From: Clavaria fumosa
Lineage: Eukaryota > Basidiomycota > Agaricomycetes > Agaricales > Clavariaceae
Direction of reading: 5' to 3'
Assembly: GCA_951802425.1 (NCBI GenBank)
Contig: OX637801.1
Coordinates: forward strand, 1,116,001 to 1,180,000
DNA: 64,000 nt
Shown here: positions 34,607 to 46,000 of the stretch, piece after piece
Layout of the letters: each line of letters opens with the position of its first letter
Numbering within the stretch: the first letter of the stretch is position 1
Made by a program: the position numbers and the translations under genes
Notes under the pieces: generated by a model
The model's database searches: none
Seen by the model: only the letters and a program-made list of their open reading frames with translations
Told to the model about the DNA's origin: nothing

Positions 34607-37600
34607 ATGGCAGACCATGTCGCCCTGCCTGTAGCCCAACCTATGAGGCTTGACCTATCTGTTGCCCCCTTTGATGGGCAGAAAAGGAACTTCCGTACGT
34701 TCCTCCGATCCCTTCGCCTCCTGTTTATGGCGAACCTGACTGTCTATGCTGTGGACCTGGTGAAGGTCCTTTTTGCTCTGAGCAAAATTACTGGAGAAGG
34801 ATTCGCTGCAGAGTGGGCGAATATGAAGGCGGAAGAGATCCTGGGTAGTGGCGAGGCCGGAACCTGGGCAGAGTTTGTGGAGGAGATGAAGCGCGCATTC
34901 GATGACCCAAATGACTGTGCGACTGCCCTTGCCGATATTGCAGGGCTGAAACAGGGTGCCATGACAGCACCAGAGTTCTTCGCAAAATTCGAGACACTGT
35001 TCCGACGGGCGAAGTTGAGTGCAGAGAAGGACTCAGGAATCCTAGTCCATTGGCTGGAGTTGAACCTGAGTAGGAGGTTGGTGGAGAGAATCTATGGTGT
35101 CTCCCCGATGCCAGAGACATATGGAGAATGGAAGGTGCTGGCTGAGAGGCTTGATGCCCAGCAAAGGCGACTGGATGGGATACTCACGGAACGGACACCG
35201 CGACCCACTGTGACCCCCGCGCGACCCACCGCGACCCTACCGCGACCTGCCGTGACCGTTTCGCGACCTCTTGTGACCCCTCTGCTGTGTACTCCAGATG
35301 TGGCCATGGCCCGAGGATGGGCCCCTGCTGATGAGAGATGTTGTTTCCGATGCCACCAGACTGGCCATGCTGTCCGTTTCTGCCCCCTGCCTGATACGCG
35401 TCTGCAGGTCCCAAGGGCCCAAACCCGGGCAGCACCATGTGCCCCCCAAATGGCGGAGGGATATGAGAAAGAGATTGCACGGCTCCGAGCCTGCATAGAG
35501 CTGTGTGAGAGAGAGAGGAGGACTCCCACTGGGGAGAAGAAGTGTGCCAGCCCCCTTTCCGTCCCTGTGCCTGCTGCAAGTATACCCCGATATACTATCT
35601 TGCAGCGGAGACATACCCAAATTGGGGCTGAGGTGAAGGAGGAAGTGAGACTGGCAGAGCGCCTAACCAGAGTGCGGCCAGAAGTGCGGAAACATGTGCC
35701 ACGAGAGCTAGCCATCCAGGTGCACTTGGAGGCTTTCAGCACTGGCAAAGGGACCACAATGAAGGCCCTTGTCGACTCAGGGTGCACCAACTGCTTCATG
35801 GATTTGGAGTGGGCGAAAGGAGTGGGACTGGAGCCATCTCTCCTGCTGAACCCAATCACCATGTATAATGTGGATGGGACACAGAACAGGGATGGAAAGG
35901 TCCGATATGGGATAGAGGTGCTGGTGAGAGTTGGTGACCACCAGGAGCGGATCCACTTTCTGCTGGGAAAGACCCAGTCCCACAAGGTCATCCTTGGGCA
36001 TGACTGGCTCAAGCGGCATAACCCGGATATCGACTGGCAGAAGGCAGAGCTGAGCCTTATCCGCTGCCCCCCACAGTGTTCCCCATCCCCTCGAGCCCCT
36101 GCACCCCTGAAAACGAGTACCCTCGCATCCACGAGTATTCTGGACACCCGCTTTCCCAACTCTGGCCCTACCCCCGATTGGCCCAGCCACTACCCTTTGG
36201 TGTTTAGTGAAGCAAAGTGGGATGAACTTCCCCGCTCCCGACCAGACTTCGATATTAAGATCGAGTTCAAAAAGGACCCTGAGCACCTCTCCTCCAAGCT
36301 GTATTCTTTGACACAGCAGGAGATGGTGGAGATGAACCGTTGGGTGGATGAGCAGCTTGCTTCTGGACAAATCCGGCCCTCGAAATCCCCGTATGCCAGC
36401 CCCTTCTTCTTCAAACATGAGAAGGACAAACTGTGGCCAATCATCGACTACTCAAGGCTGAATGCACACCTGATCAAGGACAAGTACCCCCTCCCCCGCA
36501 TCCGAGACACAGTGGATGTGCTTAAAGGAGCGTCGATCTACTCTAAGATTGATGCAAAGGGAGGTTTCCCATCTATGCAGGTCTGGCCCGAGCACCAGCA
36601 CCGTTGCGCCTTCCTGACACCCCGTGGACTCTTCGAACCAGCTGTCATGTGGTTTGGACTGCAGAATGCCCCTGCCACCTTCCAACGCTTCATGAACCAT
36701 GTGTTGAGGGAGGAGATTGCAGGAGGACATGTGAGGGCCTATGTGGATGATGTCATTGTGTTTGCAGAGGACTTGGCTACACACCGGTACTGGATGGATC
36801 GGGTCTTGAGGAAGTTTGGAGAGAATGGGTTGTGTCTCAAACTCAGTAAATGCGAGTTTGAGAAGAGTGAGATCATCTTCCTGGGGATGAAGATCTCCCA
36901 CAACAGACTAGAGCATGATCCGGCCAAGGGTGCGGCAGTCCGAGATTGGCCACGTCCTAAGAATGTGAAGGATGTCCAGAGGTTCAATGGGATGCTGAAC
37001 TACCTCCGCCGGCACATCCCAAATCTTTCTGCCCGGGCAAAGCCACTCTTCCGGCTGACTGGGAATGTTCCGTGGAAATGGGAGGAGGAGGAGGAAGCAG
37101 CCTTCCGAGATCTCCGCCAGGCACTCGTATCAGCCCCGGTCTTGGCTCTGCCTCAGGACAAAGGGAGATGGAAGGTAGAGACAGATGCAAGCAACCTGGC
37201 AACTGGTGGAGTGCTCTCGCAGCAGCAGACGGATGGAACCTGGAGAGTTGTTGACTATATCTCCAAGGCCCTCACTGCAGCTGAGAAGAACTACGATGTG
37301 TACGACAAGGAGTTCTTGGCTGTGATTCGGGCACTTCGCGAGTGGCGAGCATACCTCATTGGAGCAGAGGAGACGATTGAGATCTGGACGGACCATGCAA
37401 ACCTCCAGTACTTCCGGAAGCCCCAGAAGTTGAAGCCGAGGCAGGTTCGTTGGGTTGGAGAGCTCCAGTGCTTTGACTTTGAGATAAAGTATCGCACTGG
37501 CAAGTCGAACACAAAGGCAGATGCACTCTCCCGGAGACCGGACTATGGAGAGATGGTGGAGGAGGATGCACCAGTGCAGGTTTTCCCGGAAACGGAAGTC

Positions 37601-38263
37601 CGTGTGTCATTCACATCGGAAATGGAGACGCTAATCCAGAAAAATAGCGCGGTACACATACAGAAGCCGGAGGAGCTTGATGATGAGTGGACACGAGATC
37701 GTGCTGGACTCTGGCGAAAGGGGATAGTCACCTGGGTCCCCCTAGGAGCTCGTGAGGCCGTTCTCGAGTTTGAGCATGACCTCCCCGCTGCTGGACACCC
37801 TGGGCCCCGGAAGTTGAGAGCAGCACTAGTGAAGGGTTATTGGTGGCCAGACATGGTAAAAGATGCGGATTGGTATGCCCAGGGGTGTGAGACATGCCAG
37901 CGGACGAAGCCCGACCATACCAAGCGTGCTGCCCCACTGCACCCCCATCTGGTGCCCGATGGTCCCTGGTCGGTGATCTCATGGGACATAGTCGGTCCCC
38001 TCCCCCTCTCCCATGGACATAATGCCATCCTTGTTATTGTCGACAAATTCACAAAACGGACACTGCTCGAAGTGATCGGGCTCGACCTCACAGGACTTGG
38101 AGCGGCGCGTCTCCTCCGGGATCGAGTGTTTCATGACCATGGAGTCCCTCACAAGGTTGTGAGTGACCGGGGGTCCCAGTTTGTGTCCCGCTTCATGAAG
38201 GAGTTCTACTCCATGATCCGGGTAAAGGCAAATCCAAGTACTGCCTTTCATCCGCAGACTGAT
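34607..38263 (+). pseudogene. Gag-Pol polyprotein, open but truncated in integrase
   Basis: Uninterrupted frame of about 1219 codons from ATG 34607 to the junction at 38263. Zinc knuckle CFRCHQTGHAVRFC at residues 246-259; protease DSG at about 390; RT YVDD at about 712; RNase H ETDASNLATGGVLS; integrase HHCC with GCETCQRTK; catalytic SWDIVGPLPL Asp at about 1127 and SDRGSQFVSRF. It stops at HPQTD where the inner/outer target duplication lies, so the last integrase Glu region and chromodomain are missing. The frame then runs a few codons into the next LTR. By the inversion model this segment is a hybrid of inner 5' and outer sequence. A single Gag-Pol frame is the Tf1-type arrangement. Confidence 0.93.
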
Positions 38264-38554
38264 TATCAGACTGGGTCTCACACAACTTAAGCGTAAGGTC
38301 ATGACGACAATACTAAGATAAGGGGAAAAGAGTACAAAAAAGGAAAAGTGAAAGTACTTATAGCGAACGCTTCGGCACTTGCCGGCGTTCCCACGCTCGG
38401 ACCCTCGGATCACGTGATGCGCCCAGGCCCCAGGTCATGTGATCTTACATGATTACATAATCCAACCCAGCCACAGGTCATGTGACCTTCCAACAACCCT
38501 CCCCAGTTTCTCCACAACTGCACTTTGGGATGGCTTACATAAGCGATCCTAACA
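38264..38554 (-). repeat. 3' LTR of inner gypsy element (inverted)
   Basis: 291 bp. Almost identical to the inverse of 33742-34032 including AAAAAAGGAAAAGTG. Left neighbour CTGAT (38259-38263). Confidence 0.92.
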
Positions 38555-38565
38555 TCACCCCCCTC

Positions 38566-41500
38566 TTAAGGCTGGGCGTCCCGACCAGCTAGCTTGGCCT
38601 TGTCAGGGTGAGCAAGGAAGAAGTCCCGGAGAAGCAGTGCCACATTGGTGAGGTTCCGTCGTGGCTCCCAAGTGTTCTCCTCTACAGGGTATCCCAACCA
38701 CTTCACCAGGTATCTCACTCCACGCCCCACCTTCTTAACATCAAGGATCGCCTCCACATCATACTCCAGGTGGTCATCATCAATTGTAGGGGGCGGAGGG
38801 GGAGGCAGGTTCTGGGAAGGGAAGGAAGGGGGGTGGTATGGTGTCAACAGCAACTCATTGAAGACCCGATGGATGCGCCAGGCCCGAGGGAGCTTGAGGC
38901 GATACCCAGCAGGTCCCACCTTCTCCTCAACTGCAAAGGGGCCTGCTCTCTTGTTGTCAAGCTTTTTACAGGGCCGGTCCATCTTCAAGTTTCTAGTATC
39001 CAGCCAGACCAGATCTCCCTCAGAGTACTCCCGACTTGGGCGTTTCCCCTTATCGTAGCTCTTCTTCATCGCTGCCACTGCTTTCTCCATTGCCTCCTTG
39101 GCTGCTCTTCGGGACTCCGTGAGCTTAGCCATCCACTCGTCCGCCGCCGGGTTCACCTCAGAAGGTGGCCGGAGCCCCCCATTCCATGGGTGTCATCCAT
39201 AATCGAGGAAGAAAGGTGTCTGTCCTGTTGCTGAGTGCTCACGATTATTAAGAGCAAACTCCGCAGTGGACAACCATTCAGCCCAGTCATCCTGGAGATG
39301 GTCCACGTAAGCCCGGAGATAGATCTCCATCTCCTGGTTCGCCCGTTCCGTCTGTCCATCAGTCTGTGGATGAAAGGCAGTACTTGGATTTGCCTTTACC
39401 CGGATCATGGAGTAGAACTCCTTCATGAAGTGGGACACGAACTGGGACCCCCGGTCACTCACAACCTTGTGAGGGACTCCATGGTCACGAAACACTCGAT
39501 CCCGGAGGAGACGCGCCGCTCCAAGTCCTGTGAGGTCGAGCCCGATCGCTTCGAGCAGTGTCTGTTTCGTGAATTTGTCGACAATAACAAGGATGGCATT
39601 ATGTCCACGGGAGAGGGGGAGGGGACCGACTATGTCCCATGAGATCACCGACCAGGGACCATCGGGCACCAGATGGGGGTGCAGTGGGGCAGCACGCTTG
39701 GTATGGTCGGGCTTCGTCCGCTGGCATGTCTCACACCCCTGGGCATACCGATCCGCATCTTTTACCATGTCTGGCCACCAATAACCCTTCACTAGTGCTG
39801 CTCTCAACTTCCGGGGCCCAGGGTGTCCAGCAGCGGGGAGGTCATGCTCAAACTCGAGAACGGCCTCACGAGCTCCTAGGGGGACCCAGGTGACTATCCC
39901 CTTTCGCCAGAGTCCAGCACGATCTCGTGTCCACTCATCATCAAGCTCCTCCGGCTTCTGTATGTGTACCGCGCTATTTTTCTGGATTAGCGTCTCCATT
40001 TCCGATGTGAATGACACACGGACTTCCGTTTCCGGGAAAACCTGCACTGGTGCATCCTCCTCCACCATCTCTCCATAGTCTGGTCTCCGGGAGAGTGCAT
40101 CTGCCTTTGTGTTCGACTTGCCAGTGCGATACTTTATCTCAAAGTCAAAGCACTGGAGCTCTCCAACCCAACGAACCTGCCTCGGCTTCAACTTCTGGGG
40201 CTTCCGGAAGTACTGGAGGTTTGCATGGTCCGTCCAGATCTCGATCGTCTCCTCTGCTCCAATGAGGTATGCTCGCCACTCACGAAGTGCCCGAATCACA
40301 GCCAAGAACTCCTTGTCGTACACATCGTAGTTCTTCTCAGCTGCAGTGAGGGCCTTGGAGATATAGTCAACAACTCTCCAGGTTCCATCCGTCTGCTGCT
40401 GCGAGAGCACTCCACCAGTTGCCAGGTTGCTTGCATCTGTCTCTACCTTCCATCTCCCTTTGTCCTGAGGCAGAGCCAAGACCGGGGCTGATACGAGTGC
40501 CTGGCGGAGATCTCGGAAGGCTGCTTCCTCCTCCTCCTCCCATTTCCACGGAACATTCCCAGTCAGCCGGAAGAGTGGCTTTGCCCGGGCAGAAAGATTT
40601 GGGATGTGCCGGCGGAGGTAGTTCAGCATCCCATTGAACCTCTGGACATCCTTCACATTCTTAGGACGTGGCCAATCTCGGACTGCTGCACCCTTGGCTG
40701 GATCATGCTCTAGTCTGTTGTGGGAGATCTTCATCCCCAGGAAGATGATCTCACTCTTCTCAAACTCGCATTTACTGAGTTTGAGACACAACCCATTCTC
40801 TCCAAACTTCCTCAAGACCCGATCCATCCAGTACCGGTGTGTAGCCAAGTCCTCTGCAAACACAATGACATCATCCACATAGGCCCTCACATGTCCTCCT
40901 GCAATCTCCTCCCTCAACACATGGTTCATGAAGCGTTGGAAGGTGGCAGGGGCATTCTGCAGTCCAAACCACATGACAGCTGGTTCGAAGAGTCCACGGG
41001 GTGTCAGGAAGGCGCAACGGTGCTGGTGCTCGGGCCAGACCTGCATAGATGGGAAACCTCCCTTTGCATCAATCTTAGAGTAGATCAACGCTCCTTTAAG
41101 CACATCCACTGTGTCTCGGATGCGGGGGTGGGGGTACTTGTCCTTGATCAGGTGTGCATTCAGCCTCGAGTAGTCGATGATTGGCCGCAGTTTGTCCTTC
41201 TCATGTTTGAAGAAGAAGGGGCTGGCATACGGGGATTTCGAGGGCCGGATTTGTCCAGAAGCAAGCTGCTCATCCACCCAACGGTTCATCTCCACCATCT
41301 CCTGCCGTGTCAAAGAATACAGCTTGGAGGAGAGGTGCTCAGGGTCCTTTTTGAACTCGATCTTAATATCGAAGTCTGGTCGGGAGCAGGGAAGTTCATC
41401 CCACTTTGCTTCACTAAACACCAAAGGGTAGCAGCTGGGCCAATCGGGGGTAGGGCCAGAGTTGGGAAAACGGGTGTCCAGAATACTCGTGGATGCGAGG

Positions 41501-42993
41501 GTACTCGTTTTCAGGGGTGCAGGGGCTCGAGGGGATGGGGAACACTGTGGGGGGCAGCGGGTAAGGCTCAGCTCTGCCTTCTGCCAGTCGATATCCGGGT
41601 TATGCCGCTTGAGCCAGTCATGCCCAAGGATGACCTTGTGGGACTGGGTCTTTCCCAGCAGAAAGTGGATCCGCTCCTGGTGGTCACCAACTCTCACCAG
41701 CACCTCTATCCCATATCGGACCTTTCCATCCCTGTTCTGTGTCCCATCCACATTATACATGGTGATTGGGTTCAGCAGGAGAGATGGCTCCAGTCCCACT
41801 CCTTTCGCCCACTCCAAATCCATGAAGCAGTTGGTGCACCCTGAGTCAACAAGGGCCTTCATTGTGGTCCCTTTGCCAGTGCTGAAAGCCTCCAAGTGCA
41901 CCTGGATGGCTAGCTCTCGTGGCACATGTTTCCGCACTTCTGGCCGCACTCTGGTTAGGCGCTCTGCCAGTCTCACTTCCTCCTTCACCTCAGCCCCAAT
42001 TCGGGTATGTCTCTGCTGCAAGATAGTATATCGGGGTATACTTGCAGCAGGCACAGGGACGGAAAGGGGGCTGGCACACTTCTTCTCCCCAGTGGGAGTC
42101 CTCCTCTCTCTCTCACACAGCTCTATGCAGGCTCGGAGCCATGCAATCTCTTTCTCATATCCCTCCGCCATTTGGGGGGCACATGGTGCTGCCCGGGTTT
42201 GGGCCCTTGGGACCTGCAGACGCGTATCAGGCAGGGGGCAGAAACGGACAGCATGGCCAGTCTGGTGGCATCGGAAACAACATCTCTCATCAGCAGGGGC
42301 CCATCCTCGGGCCATGGCCACATCTGGAGTACACAGCAGAGGGGTCACAAGAGGTCGCGAAACGGTCACGGCAGGTCGCGGTAGGGTTGCGGTGGGTCGC
42401 GGTGTCCGTTCCGTGAGTATCCCATCCAGTCGCCTTTGCTGGGCATCAAGCCTCTCAGCCAGCACCTTCCATTCTCCATATGTCTCTGGCATCGGGGAGA
42501 CACCATAGATTCTCTCCACCAACCTCCTACTCAGGTTCAACTCCAGCCAATGGACTAGGATTCCTGAGTCCTTCTCTGCACTCAACTTCGCCCGTCGGGA
42601 CAGCATCTCGAATTTCGCGAAGAACTCTGGTGCTGTCGTGGCACCCTGTTTCAGCCCTGCAATATCAGCAAGGGCAGTCGCACGGTCATTCGGGTCGTCA
42701 AATGCGCGCTTCATCTCCTCCACAAACTCTGCCCAGGTTCCGGCCTCGCCACTACCCAGGATCTCTTCCGCCTTCATATTCGCCCACTCTGCAGCGAATC
42801 CTTCTCCAGTAATTTTGCTCAGAGCAAAAAGGACCTTCACCAGGTCCACAGCATAGACAGTCGGGTTCGCCATAAACAGGAGGCGAAGGGATCGGAGGAA
42901 TGTACGGAAGTTCCTTTTCTGCCCATCAAAGGGGGCAACAGATAGGTCAAGCCTCATAGGTTGGGCTACAGGCGGGGCGACATGGTCTGCCAT
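38566..42993 (-). pseudogene. Gag-Pol polyprotein, full length with one nonsense codon
   Basis: The most complete polyprotein in the window: one frame of 1475 codons from ATG 42993, interrupted only by TGA at 39193-39195 after FFLDYG. Domains in order: Gag with zinc knuckle, protease VDSGCTNC, RT YVDDVIVFAED, RNase H, integrase (HHCC, DDE) and chromodomain. Its Gag linker is 7 residues shorter than in 34607 (one RPTVTPA-type repeat missing). An uncut copy with CGA instead of TGA would be active, so it could be a recent source element or a trans-complemented copy. Confidence 0.93.
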
Positions 42994-43555
42994 CACAGGC
43001 CCTGGATGCTGTAGATAAAGTTCCAGGCCTTGGGCACTCAGGATTTCTTCGATCTCTTAACTGTCCTGTCCTCTTAGGCTGCTCTTCTGTGTACTTATGT
43101 ACCTATAGAACTCTTATTCTATGAAACTTTTGTTAACGTGGGGCCCAAATGGTGTCCCAGGTGGTCACTCCACAACTCCTAATGAGTTGCCCATGCGCCC
43201 TTCTGACAATGGTCACAGAGCAAGGGCCCTGTCCACTGGACCAGGAAACTACAGAAAGACTATGTAGGGGCCTTTCCTTGCCCTGTACACTACACGATTC
43301 ACTGGTACGTAGCTGTAAAACAAAGTTCTGGGCCTTGGGCACTCGGTATCACTTGGGGAGGGTCACAGTTGACTTCCTCTGGGTCTGGTCACGTGTATCT
43401 ACACACAGTAAAAATTTCGCGCAGTTCTGTTACACACCGTGGGCAGGGTAAAGGAGAAGAGGATGATAGGGGCTGAGCTGTGACAACGTGTCACAGTTTG
43501 AAATTAAGGGTCCAGGCTAGCCGGGTTAGGACACGGGGCTAGGGCGGACAGGCGG

Positions 43556-43566
43556 ATCTTAGTATT
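43556..43566 (-). promoter_or_regulatory. Self-primer binding site of outer element
   Basis: In sense AATACTAAGAT, one base from the LTR end; reverse complement present in the LTR at 43613-43623. Confidence 0.72.
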
Positions 43567-43567
43567 A

Positions 43568-43856
43568 TATCAGACTGGGTCTCACACAACTTAAGCGTAA
43601 GGTCATGACGACAATACTAAGATAAGGGGAAAAGACTACAACAATGGAAAGGACGCAGTATATATAGCGAGAGCCTCGGGACTTGCCGACTTTCCCACGC
43701 TCGGACCCTCAGATCACGTGATGCGCCCAGGCCCAGGTCATGTGATCTTACGATTATGTAATCTGACCACAGCCACAGGTCATGTGACCTTCCAACAACC
43801 CTCCCCAGTTTCTCCACAACTGCACTTTGGGATGGCTTACATAAGCGATCCTAACA
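43568..43856 (-). repeat. 5' LTR of outer gypsy element
   Basis: 289 bp, followed by GAACT (43857-43861). The far half reads like element 2 (CGATTATGTAATCTGACCAC), unlike its partner LTR at 32644. Confidence 0.92.
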
Positions 43857-43861
43857 GAACT

Positions 43862-45025
43862 CCAGAGCTGTGTGGCTGTGATCCCCAAGGGTTCTGAACC
43901 ACTGTATATAAGAAAAACAAAGTAAAGGGAGGGTGGGATACCTGACAAGAAAGTGTCACAACTTGAAGATCCACAAAAAGGCAGACACATAAATGAACAA
44001 AGGCAGGAGCCAGAAAGGTGGCTGTCAAGAGAAGTGTAAAGTCATAACTAAGCTGACAGGCACTTCCTCTTGTCAATCAGAATGATGGGTCAGGGTAAGT
44101 TGTGTGAGTGGTAGGATAGTCACCTAATTACAGGCTATTCCACCTCTCTTGACCCAGATCATTGAGGCCCTCTTGGAGCTCTGCAAGATCTCTGTGAAGC
44201 AGCTATGGAAGCCAGGACCAGCAACTGGTGGTCAACAGAATGATCCCTCTGAGAAAACTTTTCATTTTATCTTATTTATTCTTGGGGTACTGCATAACTG
44301 TTGGAGTACGAAGCTGTCAAGCGATAGTACCTTGCTGCCATGTGTTTATTTGATTATCATCTCTTGTCCACATGCTTCGCCCATGCGGTTACCTAGATAA
44401 GTACAGCCTTGATAAGGTACCCCTATCTGTGTAGTGTATTTAGTAGCAATGATGGGGCTTGATCCCCCATCGGATTGAAACAGTTTACACCAGGAATCCC
44501 CCTTTGCCGAGTACGCCCTTAGTTGCCTTGCCAACGTCTCTTATATGACGGGTGCCCTTCAATCCGACTCGAACCCCATCCAACAATAACTGCACCAATT
44601 TTTTTTTAAATCAGCATTTGTATACCACAATATGTACAGTAGCTAAGACAAAGACAGTTGTATAACTGCGCCAATGTAAGGTATGCATTGTGAGAGATTC
44701 AACATAGTTCAGCTGGATTGTCAGTTTTCTACAGTGATGTTACAGTAATGACAAGTATTTATCCATATCATCTACTCATCATCAGTGGAGGCCTATCTGT
44801 TTGACCTCACATGCTGTGTCACTGTGTCAGTAGTACGTTTTGTGACTCGGCTCATTTATGCGATTACGGATACCTCACCTCCAGACGTCCTTGTTTTTCC
44901 TGCAGCGTCGGACGGCGTACGGCCGCAAGAAACTTGTTACTGTTTGGAGGAAGTCTGACGGCAAGCAACTGCTTGTAGATCACCGTGACGTAAAACCGTC
45001 CAAATATTCCCGCACTCCATTCGAG
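43862..45025. other. Intergenic stretch before tpt1
   Basis: No intact gene. A plausible spliced fragment is visible at 44080-44255: GT (44095) to AG (44157) removed, then IIEALLELCKISVKQLWKPG, origin unknown. A small inverted-repeat element lies at 44451-44580. The promoter of tpt1 should lie at its right end; no clear TATA box seen. Confidence 0.4.
44451..44580. repeat. Small inverted-repeat, tRNA-like element
   Basis: The ends GATGGGGCTTGATC...TCGGATTGAA and TTCAATCCGACTCGAACCCCATC are imperfect inverse copies. On the minus strand GGATCAAGCCC and GGTTCGAGTC resemble pol III B boxes and TGGCAAGGCAACTAAGGGCG an A box. No full cloverleaf could be drawn, so it may be a tRNA-derived SINE fragment or coincidence. 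Confidence 0.3.
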
Positions 45026-45970
45026 ATGTCTCAGTTGCAATCGACACCCAAGCGAGACAAAGGAAAACGGAAAGAGCGCGATCCCGAGCCCTCAGAGGTG
45101 CGATTCTCGAAGACAATCGCTTGGCTCCTACGCCATGGTGCGGTAAAGGAAGGTCTGGATATGAGATCGGATGGGTATGTGCGTGTCCTGGATCTGGTAT
45201 GTCTTGCCTTTGTGAAGCGATACTCGGCAGTAGTAAAGTGATCACTAGCTTCGGAACCCAAGAATGAGAAATCTCACATTCATGCAGCTCCAGTCCATAG
45301 TTGAAAAGGACAACAAGAAGCGTTATAAGATGATATGCGAAGCTGATCCGAAGGCGGAACCAGGATTCCCACTTATTTGGTGGATCAGAGCTGAGCAGGG
45401 TCATTCATTGGATGTGCGAGAAACCTTCGCGTCGTCCTCATTATGTTATTTTTGCCTGAACCTTACTGATTGCTCATACCCAGGCTGTGTGCATCGAATT
45501 AAAAGAAATCCTCTCCGCGTCGGACATACCCATGGCGGTGCATGGCACTACGTTACATGCATGGAAGTCTATTGGTCCGTCCTCGCCTCACTGGGGAATT
45601 GTCTGATGTACCCAGCTTCACCCCAGCCGAACAAGGACTTTCCAAGCAGAAGCGGAACCACATTCACCTCGCGCAGGGCATCGCAAGCGACAACGTCGTC
45701 AGCGGTGTGTGTTTGTTATGATTTTTTATGCACATGGAATGAATTAGGACGTTAGGAATGCGCTCCTCGTCACAAGTACTCATCTTCATCAATGTCGCTA
45801 AAGCACTTGCTGCTAGTATCAAGTTCTACTTGTCAGGAAACGGCGTTGTTCTTACACCGGGCGATGAGCATGGGTTCCTTGATCCGACTTTCTTCGAGAG
45901 AGTGGAGGATCGTCACGGAGTTGCCCTCCCTGGTTGGGAGAGCAAGGCAGTTCCAATTGATATCCAGTAG
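45026..45970 (+). CDS. tpt1: tRNA 2'-phosphotransferase (Tpt1/KptA family)
   Basis: Transfers the splice-junction 2'-phosphate of ligated tRNA to NAD+, the last step of fungal tRNA splicing. Start ATG 45026 (MSQLQSTPKRDKGKRKERD, basic leader). Domain pieces: VRFSKTIAWLLRHGAVKEGL (family RHG motif), DGYVRVLDL, then after an intron KKRYKMICEADPK, WWIRAEQGHS (RANQGHS-type motif), then AVHGTTLHAWKSI, GLSKQKRNHIHLAQGI (HIHLA motif), SSSQVLIFINVAKAL and IKFYLSGNGVVLTPGDEHGF, the expected catalytic core in order. About four to five short introns. The stop is 30 bp from the convergent RTC4 stop. Confidence 0.92.
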
Positions 45971-46000
45971 ACAACGGCGTATTTTTCTATACTTCTAAAT

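Larger units (their letters stand above)
32644..43856. mobile_element. Two nested gypsy elements rearranged by an inversion
   Basis: Outer flanks GAACT (32639-32643 and 43857-43861) bracket the whole block, and its outermost LTRs (32644-32933, 43568-43856) share private variants (GCGAGAGCCTCGGGACTT). The inner LTR pair (33742-34032 plus strand, 38264-38554 minus strand) shares other variants (AAAAGTGAAAGTACTTATAG). ATCAG (33737-33741) and its inverse CTGAT (38259-38263) are the duplication of the inner insertion in the outer integrase gene. The present order is explained by a nested insertion followed by inversion between the oppositely oriented gag-pol copies. Confidence 0.85.

Noticed and set aside
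38264..43856. Independent complete minus-strand element inserted next to a plus-strand truncated one
   Set aside because: Its flanks CTGAT and GAACT do not match each other, whereas GAACT matches the left end of the whole block; nested insertion plus inversion explains all flanks.
44858..45025. Upstream in-frame extension of tpt1 from 44858
   Set aside because: The extra residues match no Tpt1 N-terminus, and ATG 45026 opens a typical basic leader before the catalytic domain.
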